From positions 372,001 to 436,000 of the forward strand of contig JADJPW010000003.1 of assembly GCA_016713035.1 (NCBI GenBank): a stretch of DNA of 64,000 nt, given 5' to 3'. Shown piece after piece: positions 7,503 through 19,300 of the stretch. The first letter of the stretch is position 1. Every line of letters starts with the position of its first letter. The DNA comes from Verrucomicrobiaceae bacterium. GTDB lineage: Bacteria; Verrucomicrobiota; Verrucomicrobiia; Verrucomicrobiales; Verrucomicrobiaceae. The notes beneath the pieces were generated by a model. The model searched no databases. It was not told where the DNA came from and saw only the letters and a list, made by a program, of their open reading frames with translations. Both the position numbers and the translations under genes were made by a program.

Positions 7503-9185
7503 TCACGCCCGACGCATCGCCGTAGCCACGCGGTGCACCGTCTGTGTCAGCTCGCCTGCCTCATACGGCTTTGGCAGCACCCCCACGAAGCCACGCTCGA
7601 GGAAGACCATCTGCACATCCTCCGTCACGCTCCCGCTCGTGCACACGATGCGTGCATCGCGATCGAGTGCGAGGATCTCAGTCGCCGTCTCGGTGCCATT
7701 CATACCGCCACGTAGAGTGAGGTCCATCAGCACCACATCGGGCGGTGTACCGGTGCGGAAGAGGCTCTGGTAGATTTTCACGGCATCCTGGCCGTTGTCA
7801 CACTCCACGCACTCGTAACCGCAGCGCTTCAGGATCATCTGCGCCACACGGCGGAGGTCATCTTCATCATCGACGATGAGGACGGTGCCTTTGCCATGTT
7901 TCAGCGGCACCGGAGCATTGCTCGTGGGGGTGGAGGACTTCTCACCACCCTCTGCCGCCGCCGGTAAAATAACACAGAATTCCGTGCCCACATTCGGCGT
8001 GGAATTCACACGGATGTCGCCACCCATCTCGTCGATGAAGCGCTTGCACGTCGTGAGGCCGATCCCGTTGCCATCCGCTTTCGTGGTGAAGGATTCACGG
8101 AAGAGTTTCTGCAAATTCTCCGGCGTGATGCCGCAGCCACGATCACGCACCGTGATCTCCACATGCATGCCGCCACGCAGACGCCCATCCCCCTGTGCAG
8201 GCACGATGATATTCCGAGCATCCACATCCATATAACCACCATGCGGCATCGCCTGGATGCCATTCATGACGAGGTTTTGCAGCACCTGACTGAGCTTGAC
8301 GGGATCTGCCACCGCAGGGCGCAGCGTCTCCTCTGCATTCACCCGCACACGCACATTCGAGCCCGCACCTGCGAATTCCACCGTATCCTGCACCAGTGCC
8401 GCGATGTCTGTGGGCTCATTTTGGCGCGGACGAGCCTTACACGCCGTCACGACTTGGCTGGTGAACTGCTTGGCACGCTTCAAACCCGCAAAAATAAGCT
8501 GCAACTCCTGCCCGAGCGGCGATCCACCGTCCAACTGCGGCAACAACGCGGAAAGCCGCACAATCGCCGGACCGAGCAGATTATTCACATCATGCGTGAT
8601 GCCCTGGGCCAGCGCCGCGAGATTCTCCTTCCGCAGGGAGAGAGACTGAGCATCCAAATCATCCACCGCAGATGCTGTCGCTGCCGCAGGCACCGCCGAT
8701 GCAGAAGCCGTGGTAGGCACCGGAGAAAGCATCACGATGAACTTCAGCAACCGCCCCATATCTGTAAACACCGCACGAATCCGCCAAGTGCACAGCGTCG
8801 CGTCTGTATTGCCACCGAGAGACTGCACCGCAGCCTGACACTCCGCACAGCCCGCATTGGCCACCGCCAGATTCAGCGTCGCCATCACGCGAGCAGCATC
8901 CGCATCACTCGCGGCGATCTCCGCCAGCCCCATGCCACGTAGCCCCGTCTCATGACTGGCACGAGCAAGGATGATCGCAGGGGAATTGCTATAAATGATC
9001 TGCGGACCGATTTTCGGGTCCGTCACAGCCGTATCCACGATCATCACGCCTTCTGGAATCTGATCCAGCGAGGTGCGCAGGAAGAAATTGGCCGATTTGA
9101 TCTGCTCCAAAGCCTGCTCCAGCGCCGAGTTGGCGAGAACAGACGTTGACTGATGAGAGGTTTCTTGGACGGGAGAAGTAATCAT
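7503..9185 (-). CDS. Hybrid sensor histidine kinase/response regulator
   Basis: The 560-residue protein has no membrane segment, so it senses a cytoplasmic signal or partner. A PAS-like sensor region spans residues ~30-160. The dimerisation helix carries the phospho-accepting His198 in LAQGITHDVNNLLGP. The ATPase domain has an N box (NLVMNGIQAMPHGG) and G boxes (RDRGCGITP, GNGIGLTTCK). A C-terminal receiver domain (residues ~430-555) has the acidic pocket IVDDEDD, acceptor Asp488 in VLMDLTL and Lys539 in LPKPYE. All catalytic positions look intact. No separate response regulator lies beside it, so the output is either the attached receiver or a distant phosphotransfer partner. Confidence 0.92.
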   Translation of the reverse strand: MITSPVQETSHQSTSVLANSALEQALEQIKSANFFLRTSLDQIPEGVMIVDTAVTDPKIGPQIIYSNSPAIILARASHETGLRGMGLAEIAASDADAARVMATLNLAVANAGCAECQAAVQSLGGNTDATLCTWRIRAVFTDMGRLLKFIVMLSPVPTTASASAVPAAATASAVDDLDAQSLSLRKENLAALAQGITHDVNNLLGPAIVRLSALLPQLDGGSPLGQELQLIFAGLKRAKQFTSQVVTACKARPRQNEPTDIAALVQDTVEFAGAGSNVRVRVNAEETLRPAVADPVKLSQVLQNLVMNGIQAMPHGGYMDVDARNIIVPAQGDGRLRGGMHVEITVRDRGCGITPENLQKLFRESFTTKADGNGIGLTTCKRFIDEMGGDIRVNSTPNVGTEFCVILPAAAEGGEKSSTPTSNAPVPLKHGKGTVLIVDDEDDLRRVAQMILKRCGYECVECDNGQDAVKIYQSLFRTGTPPDVVLMDLTLRGGMNGTETATEILALDRDARIVCTSGSVTEDVQMVFLERGFVGVLPKPYEAGELTQTVHRVATAMRRA

Positions 9186-9438
9186 GGGAATATCCGCGAA
9201 ATTCGCCCCTGTTTAGCCATTCCGAATAGTTAAGTAAATTTAAATTTTCGGATAAACCTTCTTTTTGACTCTCAATTATGATAAATGGAAGACACTCTAC
9301 CCTTTGCTCCCCCAACCAACGAAAACGACCCACTTCAGCAAAATCCCAGCGATAAAAATCGGCCCCAATGCCTCGACTCGCATCATTCGCACAATTCACC
9401 TTGCCACATCGGACTTCTCATCTAGCATCCGCGCCCCT

Positions 9439-9654
9439 ATGTCCAAAAACGCCGGTATCGCCAAGACGAGAAAAGCTTATTCCAAGCGGTTCAAAATAAC
9501 TGCAACGGGTAAGGTGCTTCGCCGCAAACAAGGCAAGCGCCATATCCTGCAGAACAAGAGCCGTAAACGGAAGCGCAATCTCGGTAAAGTAGCCCTCGTG
9601 GCAGAAGTGGACGTCAAAGCCATCAAAGCGAACATGCCGTTCTCTCACCGCTAA
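9439..9654 (+). CDS. rpmI: 50S ribosomal protein L35
   Basis: The 71-residue basic protein (MSKNAGIAKTRKAYSKRF, ITATGKVLRRKQGKRHIL, NKSRKRKRNLGK) is a standard L35 of the large ribosomal subunit. It opens the conserved cluster rpmI-rplT-pheS-pheT. infC, which usually precedes it, is absent: the gene is preceded instead by ~250 bases of relatively AT-rich intergenic DNA next to the divergent histidine kinase. A 128-base gap to rplT contains a GATCCCGCC/GGTGGGATC hairpin (about 9701-9720), which could be part of an L20-type autoregulatory site, though I cannot show this. Confidence 0.97.
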   Translation: MSKNAGIAKTRKAYSKRFKITATGKVLRRKQGKRHILQNKSRKRKRNLGKVALVAEVDVKAIKANMPFSHR

Positions 9655-9782
9655 GACGACCACACGGTTTCGCAGTCGAAACCACGATGTGAATGCCTGA
9701 TCCCGCCCCGGTGGGATCTTCGACCAGGTGAGGCAGACCATCGCACCCCAAAACACAACAGCCTGATCATAGACAACGACAC

Positions 9783-10166
9783 ATGCCAAGAGCCACCAAC
9801 GCCCCCGCCAGCAGAAAGCGCCGTAAGCGCGTGCTGGCAAAAGCCAAAGGATTCCGCGGATTTCGCAGCACGCACTTCCGCTATGCCAAGGACGCCGTCC
9901 GCAAGGCCGAAACCTACGCCACCCGCGACCGCAAGGCCAAGAAGCGCAGCTTCCGCAACCTCTGGGTCCAGCGCATCAATGCAGCCACCCGCCCCCTCGG
10001 CCTAAGCTACTCCCGATTTATGGAGGGCCTCAAAGCCGCCGGCATCACCCTCGATCGCAAAGTCCTCTCCGACCTCGCTATCAAGGACGCCGCTGCCATC
10101 GAAGCCCTCGTCCAGCAGGCCAAGTCTGCACTGGAACAAAAGGCCGCCGCTGCCCCGAAAGCGTAA
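9783..10166 (+). CDS. rplT: 50S ribosomal protein L20
   Basis: The 127-residue protein has the L20 signature: MPRATNAPASRKRRKRVLAKAK-type basic start, then KGFRGFRS in place of the usual KGYYGRRS, FRNLWVQRINAATRPLGLSYS and a C-terminal KVLSDLAIKD. L20 is an early assembly protein of the 50S subunit and in many bacteria represses its own operon. An extra alanine-rich tail of about 10 residues extends beyond the usual end. A clear terminator follows 30 bases downstream, which separates this pair from the giant gene and pheS. Confidence 0.97.
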   Translation: MPRATNAPASRKRRKRVLAKAKGFRGFRSTHFRYAKDAVRKAETYATRDRKAKKRSFRNLWVQRINAATRPLGLSYSRFMEGLKAAGITLDRKVLSDLAIKDAAAIEALVQQAKSALEQKAAAAPKA

Positions 10167-10196
10167 GCGATCCTCAGCCAAGATTCGATCCCCCCG

Positions 10197-10228
10197 GACC
10201 GGAGCCTATCAGGCTCCGGTCTTTTTTT
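10197..10228 (+). terminator. Intrinsic terminator after rplT
   Basis: GACCGGAGCCT (10197-10207) pairs perfectly with AGGCTCCGGTC (10211-10221) around a 3-base loop, and seven Ts follow. This is a textbook Rho-independent terminator. It implies that the downstream giant gene and pheS need their own promoter or read-through. Confidence 0.95.
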
Positions 10229-10302
10229 GTCCCCCTCGAAAATGGTTGCCCGAAAAGTGGGTTTCTGCTGCAATACGATGAACACCTAACCCACTTCCCC
10301 CT

Positions 10303-13300
10303 ATGCACCGCTCACGAGCCCTCTGGTTCACCTTAGGTTTGGTCACCTTTGCCGCCTGGATGTTGGTAGGCCGCTTTGGTGGTGAAAATCATGGCACCGC
10401 CGCCTCTACACCTAAATCAAGGGGCAGAGAAACAGTGGCGAGCTACGTCGTGCAGCCTTCAAAACCTGTCTCTCAGGCATCCGGCACACCAGCGGCCTCA
10501 AGCCCGACGGGAGCGAGTGTGATTTCAAACGCCCCAAACGTCCAGGTGAGCACTCCACCACCTGCTCCAGCCAACACTGCTGCCAACATGGCGTCGTCAA
10601 ACTTTAGCACGCTGCCGCCCGAGGCAATGAAGGCGGCGCTACTGAGCCAAAAACGCGATTTGAGCGATCCGAGGCAGCGTGAGGAGCTAGTGAGGCAGCT
10701 CAAAGCAATCGAGGATGCGGAATTGGCCTCCGCATACGCCAAAGCCCGGCAATTGGGGCTGCCCATCGAAGGTGACAAGCCAGGCGGCGGGCGTTTTGCA
10801 CTGGTGGGCTTCGATGGTGATAGGCCGCTTTATCATGAGACAGGAAATGTGAACGCCGCGATCAGCACTGCGGCCAATTTGGTACGCTCCACCGCGCCCT
10901 ACAACGTGGACGGCAATGGGTGGAAAATGGGACTATGGGAGGCCGGGGGCATCCCGCGGGTGACCCATCAGGAGTTTGGCTCACCGACAAAAGTCACCGT
11001 GCGAGACGGCTATACGATTGTCTCCGACCACGCGACGCATGTGGGAGGCACGCTCGCGGCATTGGGTGTGAATCCCTCGCTCAAAGGCATGGCACCTGGT
11101 TTGTTGATCGACGCCTATTCCTCTGGCAGCGAGATATCGGAGATGACCTCCGCAGGCGCGGCCTACGGCGGAGAGCCGGGGAAGATTTATGTCTCGAACC
11201 ACTCCTACGGCTACGACATCGGCTGGGATGATGGGGTATGGGACGGCCTTTTCTCTGACAATGGGAACGCGGCGGATGACATCGAATCCTACTTCGGCCG
11301 CTACAACTCCAGCAGCGTGACCTTGGACGCGATGCTGGTGAACCTGCCGTACTACCTGCCTTTCTACTCCGCTGGAAACCAGCGCAACGACGGCCCACCA
11401 GCCACGGGAGCTGCCTGGACGCACAGCGTCACAGGCCTTAGCTACACCTACGATCCAGCGCAGCATCCGGCGGGCGATGGCGTGTATAAGTTGGGCTACG
11501 ACAACCTAGACTACACGAAGACCTGCAAAAACATCATGTCCATCGGCGCGGTGAATGATGCGGTGAGCGGTGGGGTGCGCAGCACTGCGGCGGGCACGAT
11601 TACCAGCTTCAGCTCCACCGGCCCGACCGATGACGGGCGCATCAAACCGGATGTGGTGGCCAATGGAGCTAGCTTGCTTTCCGCCAGTTATACCAGTGAC
11701 ACCGCCACCGTGAGCATGAGCGGCACCAGCATGTCAAGCCCGAATGCAGCGGGCTCGGCGATGCTACTGGTGGATTACTACGGCGACCGCTTCCCAGGCC
11801 AGTTCATGCGTGCGAGCACGCTGAAGGCGCTGATCATCCACACGGCGGATGACATTGGAAACCCCGGCCCGGACTACTTTTACGGCTGGGGCCTCATGAA
11901 CACGAAAGCGGCAGCCGATCACATCAAGCGCCAGGCGGATAACGCGGGCTACAATGGCATGATCGAGGCTTCTTTGACCACGGCGGAGCCATCGGACACC
12001 TACTCCTTCACCTGGAATGGCAGTGACCCCATCCGCGTGACCCTTTGCTGGACGGATCCGGCAGGAACCCCGGTCAATGCACACGACGATCGGGCCAAAG
12101 ACCTCATCAATGATCTGAATTTGAGCGTCGCTGGACCCGCTGGCAGTACGCACCTTCCTTTCGTCATGCCGTATGTCGGCGACTGGACGAATGCGAAGCT
12201 CTCCGCCAACGCCACGACGGGTGTGAACACGGTGGACAATGTGGAGCAGGTGCTCGTGACCACGCCGCCCGCCACAGGTCTTTACACGGTCACGGTCAAT
12301 CACGCGGGATCGCTCACTGGCGGAGCGCAGAATTACTCGCTGATCATCTCTGGCCAGAGTACCGACTCGCTCGGTGTCTCGCCGGGGGATTCATTCCTCG
12401 CCACAGGTCCAGCAGGTGGTCCGTTCACGCCTGCGAGCAAGGAGTACACGCTCTCGAATCTCGGCGGCAACTCGTTGAACTGGACGGCGACCGCCAACCA
12501 GACTTGGCTTAGTCTTTCCACCGCCAGCGGCACACTGAATGTGGGCGAAAGCATCGCCGTGACCGCTAGCATCACTAGTGCAGCCAACAGCCTGCCGGGT
12601 GGCAATCACAACGCTACACTCACCTTCACGAACACCACCAGCGGCTCCATCAGCACGCGGGGAGCTGTGCTCAGCGCTGGGCGAAATTTCCTGAGCTTCA
12701 ATTTGGACACGAACCCAGGCTGGACGACCACCGGTCAGTGGGCCTTTGGCACTCCAGGCGGCACCGGGGGCGATCCTGCGGCGGCGAAGACCGGCACGAA
12801 TGTTTATGGTTACAATCTGGCGGGCGCTTACACCGACTCTATGCCTGCCTACTCTCTCACCACGACAGCGCTGAACTGCACAGGTAAAGAAAACATCAGC
12901 CTCGGCTTTTGGCGCTGGCTGGGCATGGAATCCTCCAGCTTCGACCAAGCGAGCGTGCAGGTGAGCAAGGACGGCACGAGCTGGACCACCGTCTGGAGTC
13001 ACAGCGGGAGCAGTTTCACGGACACGTCCTGGACCTACTTTGAATATGACATCTCTGCCGTAGCCGATGACCAGCCCACGGTCTTTGTGCGCTGGGTGAT
13101 CGGCCCCACGGACGGCAGCGTCACCTACGCGGGCTGGAACCTCGACGACATCGTTTTGCTCGGCGACACCATCCCGCCCCGGCCGGAGATCGTCGTGCAT
13201 GACGGGGCGAGCACCACCGCGCCGCAGATCACGGATGAGCAGGCGGAGGTTGTTGATTTCGGCTTCACGGCGGCAGGCACACCCGTCACCCGCAGCTTCA

Positions 13301-16300
13301 CCATCGCCAATACAGGCACTCTGGGGCTTACCGTGAGTTCCATCACCGCCCCGGCGGGCTTCACCGTGCTCGGTGCGCCCGCCAGCGTGGCCGCCGGAGC
13401 CAGCAGCACCTTCCAGGTCCGCTTTGATGCGAATCTGCCAGGCGTCATCGAGAGCAGCGTGATCATCACCAGCAATGACGCGGATGAGAGTAGTTTTGAT
13501 TTCCCGGTAAAGGCCGCTGTGGACCAGCCGGAGATCGCCTTGGATCTCAATGGTAGCCCCATCACCGACGGGCAGTCCCAAATCGTGGACTACCTGGCCA
13601 CCACTCAGGGCAGCGGCGTTACCCGCAGCTTCACCATCGCGAATCTCGGTGTGAACGTGCTCAGCATCAGCTCCATCACCGCGCCCTCCGGCTACACGGT
13701 GCTGGGTGCCCCTGCCAGTGTGGCCGCAGGAAATGCAGCCACCTTCCAAATCCGACTGAATGCAGCGACAGCGGGCATTTTCAACGGCAGCGTCGTCATC
13801 GCCAGCGATGACCCGGACGAGGCCAGCTTTGACTTCCCCGTGCGCGGCACCGTCATCACTGGTGCGGTGCAGCCAGGGGCGGTGGATACCACGTTCGCAG
13901 GCACGGGCAGGGCGACGGCGGGTCTCGGAGTAAGTTCACTCTACGCCTACGCGTTAGCAGTGCAGCCGGATGGCAAGACGGTGGCTGCGGGCAGAGCCTA
14001 CAACGGCTCGAACAACGACTTCATTGTCGTGAGATTCAACACCGATGGCAGTCTCGACTCCAGTTTCGGAGCGGGAGGCCATGTCATCACTCCTGTGGGC
14101 ACTGGAACTGACGAGGCTCACAAAATTCTCGTGCTGCCTGACGGAAAGCTCCTCGTCGGCGGCGAAGGCAGCGGGGATTTTGCTCTGGTGCGCTACAACA
14201 GCGACGGCACCCTGGACACCACCTTTGACGGGGATGGCATCCTGGTCACTCCCGTGCTCGCAAGCACTGACTATATCCGTGACATGATGTTTCAGCCGGA
14301 TGGGAAGCTCCTTGCCATCGGCGCTGCATACAACGGCACGAACTACGACTTCGCGGCCGTGCGCTTCAACACAGACTACACCCTCGACACGAGCTTTGAC
14401 ACCGATGGAAAGGCCACCGTGGCCGTCGCCACCGGAAGCGAGTATGCCGAGGGCGTGGCGCTCCAGGCAGACGGTAAAATCATCCTCGCCGGTTACGGCA
14501 ATAATGGCACGAACGACGACTTCGCCATGGCACGGCTCACCTCCGCAGGTGCGCTAGATACCACCTTCACCGCCACGGGCAAGTTTCTCACCGCCATCGG
14601 CACCAGCACAGACCAAGGCAGGGCCGTTGTCATCCAGCCGGACGGGAAGATCGTCGTCGCCGGCAGTGCATTCAATCTCGGCATGACCCTCGTGCGCTAT
14701 AATTCTGATGGCACGCTGGACACCAGCTTCGACACGGATGGGAAAGTGACCACCATTGTCTCTACCAGCAATTTCGGAGGAGCGACGAGCCTCGCCCTGC
14801 TGCCGGACGGAAAACTGCTTGCTGGAGGCAATGGATACGCCACTTCCACGAACGGCATAGATTTCGCAATCGTCTGTTACCAAGCAAACGGCGCTCTGGA
14901 CACTACCTACGGACCCTCCGGTAACGGCATGTCGCTGATACCCGCCACCAGTAGCAACAACAACAGCGACTGGTCCGAGGCCATGGTCGTGCATGCGGAC
15001 GGCAGCGCCACGCTGGCGGGATACTCCTACACCATCTACCAGCGTTACGATCTGGTGGTCGCGCGTCTGAACGCAGGCGGGGTGGCGGACACCTCTTTCG
15101 CTGAAGATGGCACCGTCGTATTCAATCCGCTTGCCAGTTCCGCCGACTTTGGCTTTGGCCTGGCTTTGAAGCCCGATGGCACGGTCACGCTCGCAGGATA
15201 CTCCTACACGGGCGTGTCGGATGATTTCTCTGCCGCCCAGTGGCTGGCAGATGGCACGGCAAGCACTGCCTTTGGCACGGTGGGCAATGCGTGGCTCACG
15301 GGTTCTGTTTTAACAGAGCGCAGCTACGCGGCAGCCTCTCAGCCAGATGGCAAAATCATCCTGGGTGGCTACATCACCAACACCAACAACGACTTCCAGC
15401 TCCTACGCTTGAACACCAATGGCACGCTGGACACGTCTTTCGACACGGATGGCCGTGTCAGCACCACCATCGGCAGTGGTTCGGAGATCGCCCGTGCTCT
15501 CATCGTGCAGCCGGATGGGAAAATCATCGCCGCAGGCTACAGCAGCAATGGCACGAATGATGACTTCGCCCTCGTGCGCTACAACACCAACGGCAGCCTC
15601 GATACGACCTTTGACACGGATGGCAAAGTGACGAGCGCCATCGACACCAGCACGGATCAGGCTTTTTCTGCGCTACGACAAGCAGATGGCAAAATCGTGG
15701 TGGCTGGCTCGGCGGTCGTTTCTGGCACGGACTTCGCCGTGGCCCGCTACAACAGCAATGGCAGCCTCGACACCACCTTTGACACCGACGGGAAGGCCAC
15801 CTTCACCATGGGCACCAGCACGGATGTGGCCTACGGCATCACGCAGCAGCGGAATGGCAAGCTCATCCTCGGCGGGGATGCCAGCAATGACTTCGGCCTG
15901 CTTCGCCTGAATGCGAATGGCAGCCTCGACAGCACCTTCGGCGTCAACGGCCGCGCCATCACGGCGGTGGGCACCGCCACGGACACCTGCTACGCCATCG
16001 CTGTGCAGCCGGATGACAAAATCATCGCAGTGGGCCGCACCTACAACGGCACAAACTACGACATCGCCGTGCTGCGCTACACGGCGGATGGCAGGCGGGA
16101 CACCAGCTTCGGCACGGGCGGCAAAATCATCGCCGCACCGGGCACGGGTGATGATTATGCCAATGCGGTGGCGCTGCAAAGTGACGGCAGCATCGTCGTT
16201 GGCGGCTACACCTACCAGGGCACGAATCCCGAGTTCCTTGTGATGCGTTTCGTGGGTGACTCACTCCAGCCGGAGCTCGCATTGTTCGACGGAGACACCT

Positions 16301-19300
16301 CGCTGGCACCTGTTTTGACCGACGGGCAGCCCACCGCGGTCGATTTCGGCTCCACCGGCACCGGATCGGCCATCACACACGATTTCACGATCTCGAACCC
16401 CGGCACCTCGGACCTAGTTTTGACCTCCATCACGGCTCCGGCGGGTTTTAGCGTGCAAAATGCGCCCTCGCTCGTTTCCGCCGGTGGAGAGGCCACTTTC
16501 CAAATTCAGCTCACTGCGGCCTCTGCGGGCTTTTTCAGCGGAAACGTGATCTTGAGCAGCAACGACGCGGATGAGGCCAGTTTCGAGTTTCCGGTGCGTG
16601 GTGGTGTGGATGTGCCGGAGATCGCTTTGAGTGCCGATGGGCAAAGTGTGGCCGACGGGCAGGCTTTGCCGGTTTCCTTCCGCTCCACGCCGCAGGGTTC
16701 GCCCGTGACGCGGAGTTTTGTCATTGAAAACACGGGTTTGGCAGCCCTGAGCATCACCTCCATCACTCCGCCCGCTGGTTTCACCGTCCAAAATGCTCCC
16801 ACCAGTATCCCCGCCAGCTCCAGCGCCGTTTTCCAGGTCACCCTCACCGCAGCAACATCTGGCAGTTTTGCCGGAAACGTGGTCATCGCCAGCAACGACG
16901 CGGACGAGGCCAGCTTCGAGGCGCCGGTGGCGAGCGTGGTGACAGCCACAGCTCTCGCCTCCGGCCAGCCGGACCCGTCCTTCAGAGGGGATGGCTTCGC
17001 TCCCACGGGCTTTGGTGGTGCTAATGATGAAGCCTATGCCACTCTCGCCCTCAGCGATGGAAAGACCCTCATCGGCGGCAGTGCCTACATGGGCGGGGAC
17101 TACGAGTTCTTCCTCGCCCGCCTGAACGTAGATGGCACGCTGGACCGCACTTTCGGCAATGCGGGCATCGTCACCACCCGCGTGGGCACGAGCAGTGACC
17201 GCATCTACAGCCTCGCTCGCCAGCCAGACGGCAAGATCCTCGCCGGGGGCTACACCTATAACGGCAGCAACTACGATTTCGCCCTCGTGCGCTATCTCGC
17301 GGACGGCAGCCTCGACTCCTCGTTTGATACCGATGGCATCGTCACCACCTCGATCGGGGCATCCGACGACTATGGCTGGAAAGCACTCGTACAGGGAGAC
17401 GGAAAAATCATCCTCGCCGGCCAGGCATTTAATGGCAGCAATATCGACTTCGCACTCGCCCGTTACACCAGCGCCGGCACGCTCGATACCACCTTTGGCA
17501 CGGGCGGGAAAGTGATCACCCCCATCGGCACTGGCACCGAGATCGCCTATACCGCCGCCTTGCAGGGAGACGGCAAGATCATCCTCGCTGGCTATACCGC
17601 GATGACGAACGATGACTTCGCCCTCGTGCGCTACAACACGGACGGCACCCTGGACACCACCTTCGACACGGATGGCAAGGTTACCACCACCATCGGAACG
17701 GGCACGGACCGCATCCACGACATGCTCATCCAACCGGACGGCAAAATCCTCGTCGGCGGCTACATGGTGGGATCAGATTTCGCCCTCGCCCGCTACAATG
17801 CAAATGGCAGCCTCGACACCACCTTCGACACGGATGGCAAAGTCACCACGCCTATCGGCACGGGCACGGATCGCATTTACGGCATCGCGCTCCAGAGTGA
17901 CGACAAGATCGTCGCAGCGGGCTACTCCATCACCACCGGCACGGCGGATGACTTCGCCATCGCCCGTTATACTTCCACCGGAGCGCTGGACACCTCCTTT
18001 GACACAGACGGGAAGCGGGTGCTGCCGCTCGCTGCGGGAAACAACATAGATGTGGCCCGCGCCGTGGCCCTGCACGCCGATGGCAGCATCGTGCTGGCAG
18101 GCTATGCCTCCAATGGCAACGACACCGACGTGGCCGTCACCCGCCTGGAGGCAGACGGCAGCACCCGCAGCACCTTTGGCTCGTCTGGAGTCGCTCTCCT
18201 CAATCTCGGTCAAGGCGCCGACTACGGCTTCGCCATGGCGATCCAGCCGGATCAAAAAATCATCGCCGCTGGCTACATCTATCAGGGGAACAATGACGAC
18301 GTCACCGCCGCCCGTTTCCTCCCAGACGGCACGCTAGACACCAGTTACGGCACCGCCGGGAAGACCCTCACCCGCGTGGGCATCAGCGCGGAGCGTGCCT
18401 ATGGCGTGGCCGTGCAGCCGGATGGTAAGATCGTCTTCGGCGGCTATGCCAGCATCAGCAGCTCAGACGACTTCATGGTCATGCGCCAGAACGCGGACGG
18501 CACGCCGGACACCAGCTTTGGCAACAATGGCAGCGCCACCACCACCATCGGCACCGGGACCGAGCAGGGCCGCGCCCTTTTGCTGCAAGGCGACGGACGC
18601 ATCGTGCTGGCAGGCTATTCCAGCAACGGCAGCAATGATGACTACGCCCTAGCCCGGTACAATGCAGACGGCAGCCTCGATGGCACCTTTGGCACGGGAG
18701 GGAAAGTCACCACCACCGCCACGGTGGGTACAGATCGCCTCTACGCCATCGCGGCCTACTCAGGCGGGCGCATCCTCGTCGCTGGCGAGACGCGAAACGC
18801 TGGCAACACGAGCACCGACTTTGGCCTCGCCCGCTACAATGCGAATGGCACGCTCGACACCAGCTTTGGCACAGGCGGACTCGTCACCTTGACTCCAGCG
18901 AGCAACTCCGAGTATGTGTATGCGCTCCAAGTGCTCCCCGACGGCAAAATCCTCGCCGCTGGTGAAGCCAACGTCGATGCCGCCATCGTCCGCCTCAATC
19001 CCAATGGCAGCTACGACCCCTCTTTCGGCTCCGGCGGCAAGGCCATCGTGCCTGTCCTCGCCAGCACGGACACGATCTACGGCATCGCCCTCCAGCCAGA
19101 CGGCAAAATCGTCGCCACGGGCCGCACCTGGAACGGCAGCAACTACGACATCGCCGTGCTCCGCTTCCTCGAAAACGGCCTGCTCGACAGCAGCTTCGAT
19201 GGCGATGGCAAGCTCGTCATCCCCTACGGCCCAGGCACTGACTATGGCTATGCTATCGCAGTGCAAAACGACGGTGCCATCGTCATCACCGGCTACACGG

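Noticed and set aside
12391..13749. Long minus-strand frames opposite the giant gene (also at 16414-17733 and 18760-19926)
   Set aside because: They mirror the repeats of the plus-strand protein and have no domain or start signal of their own.
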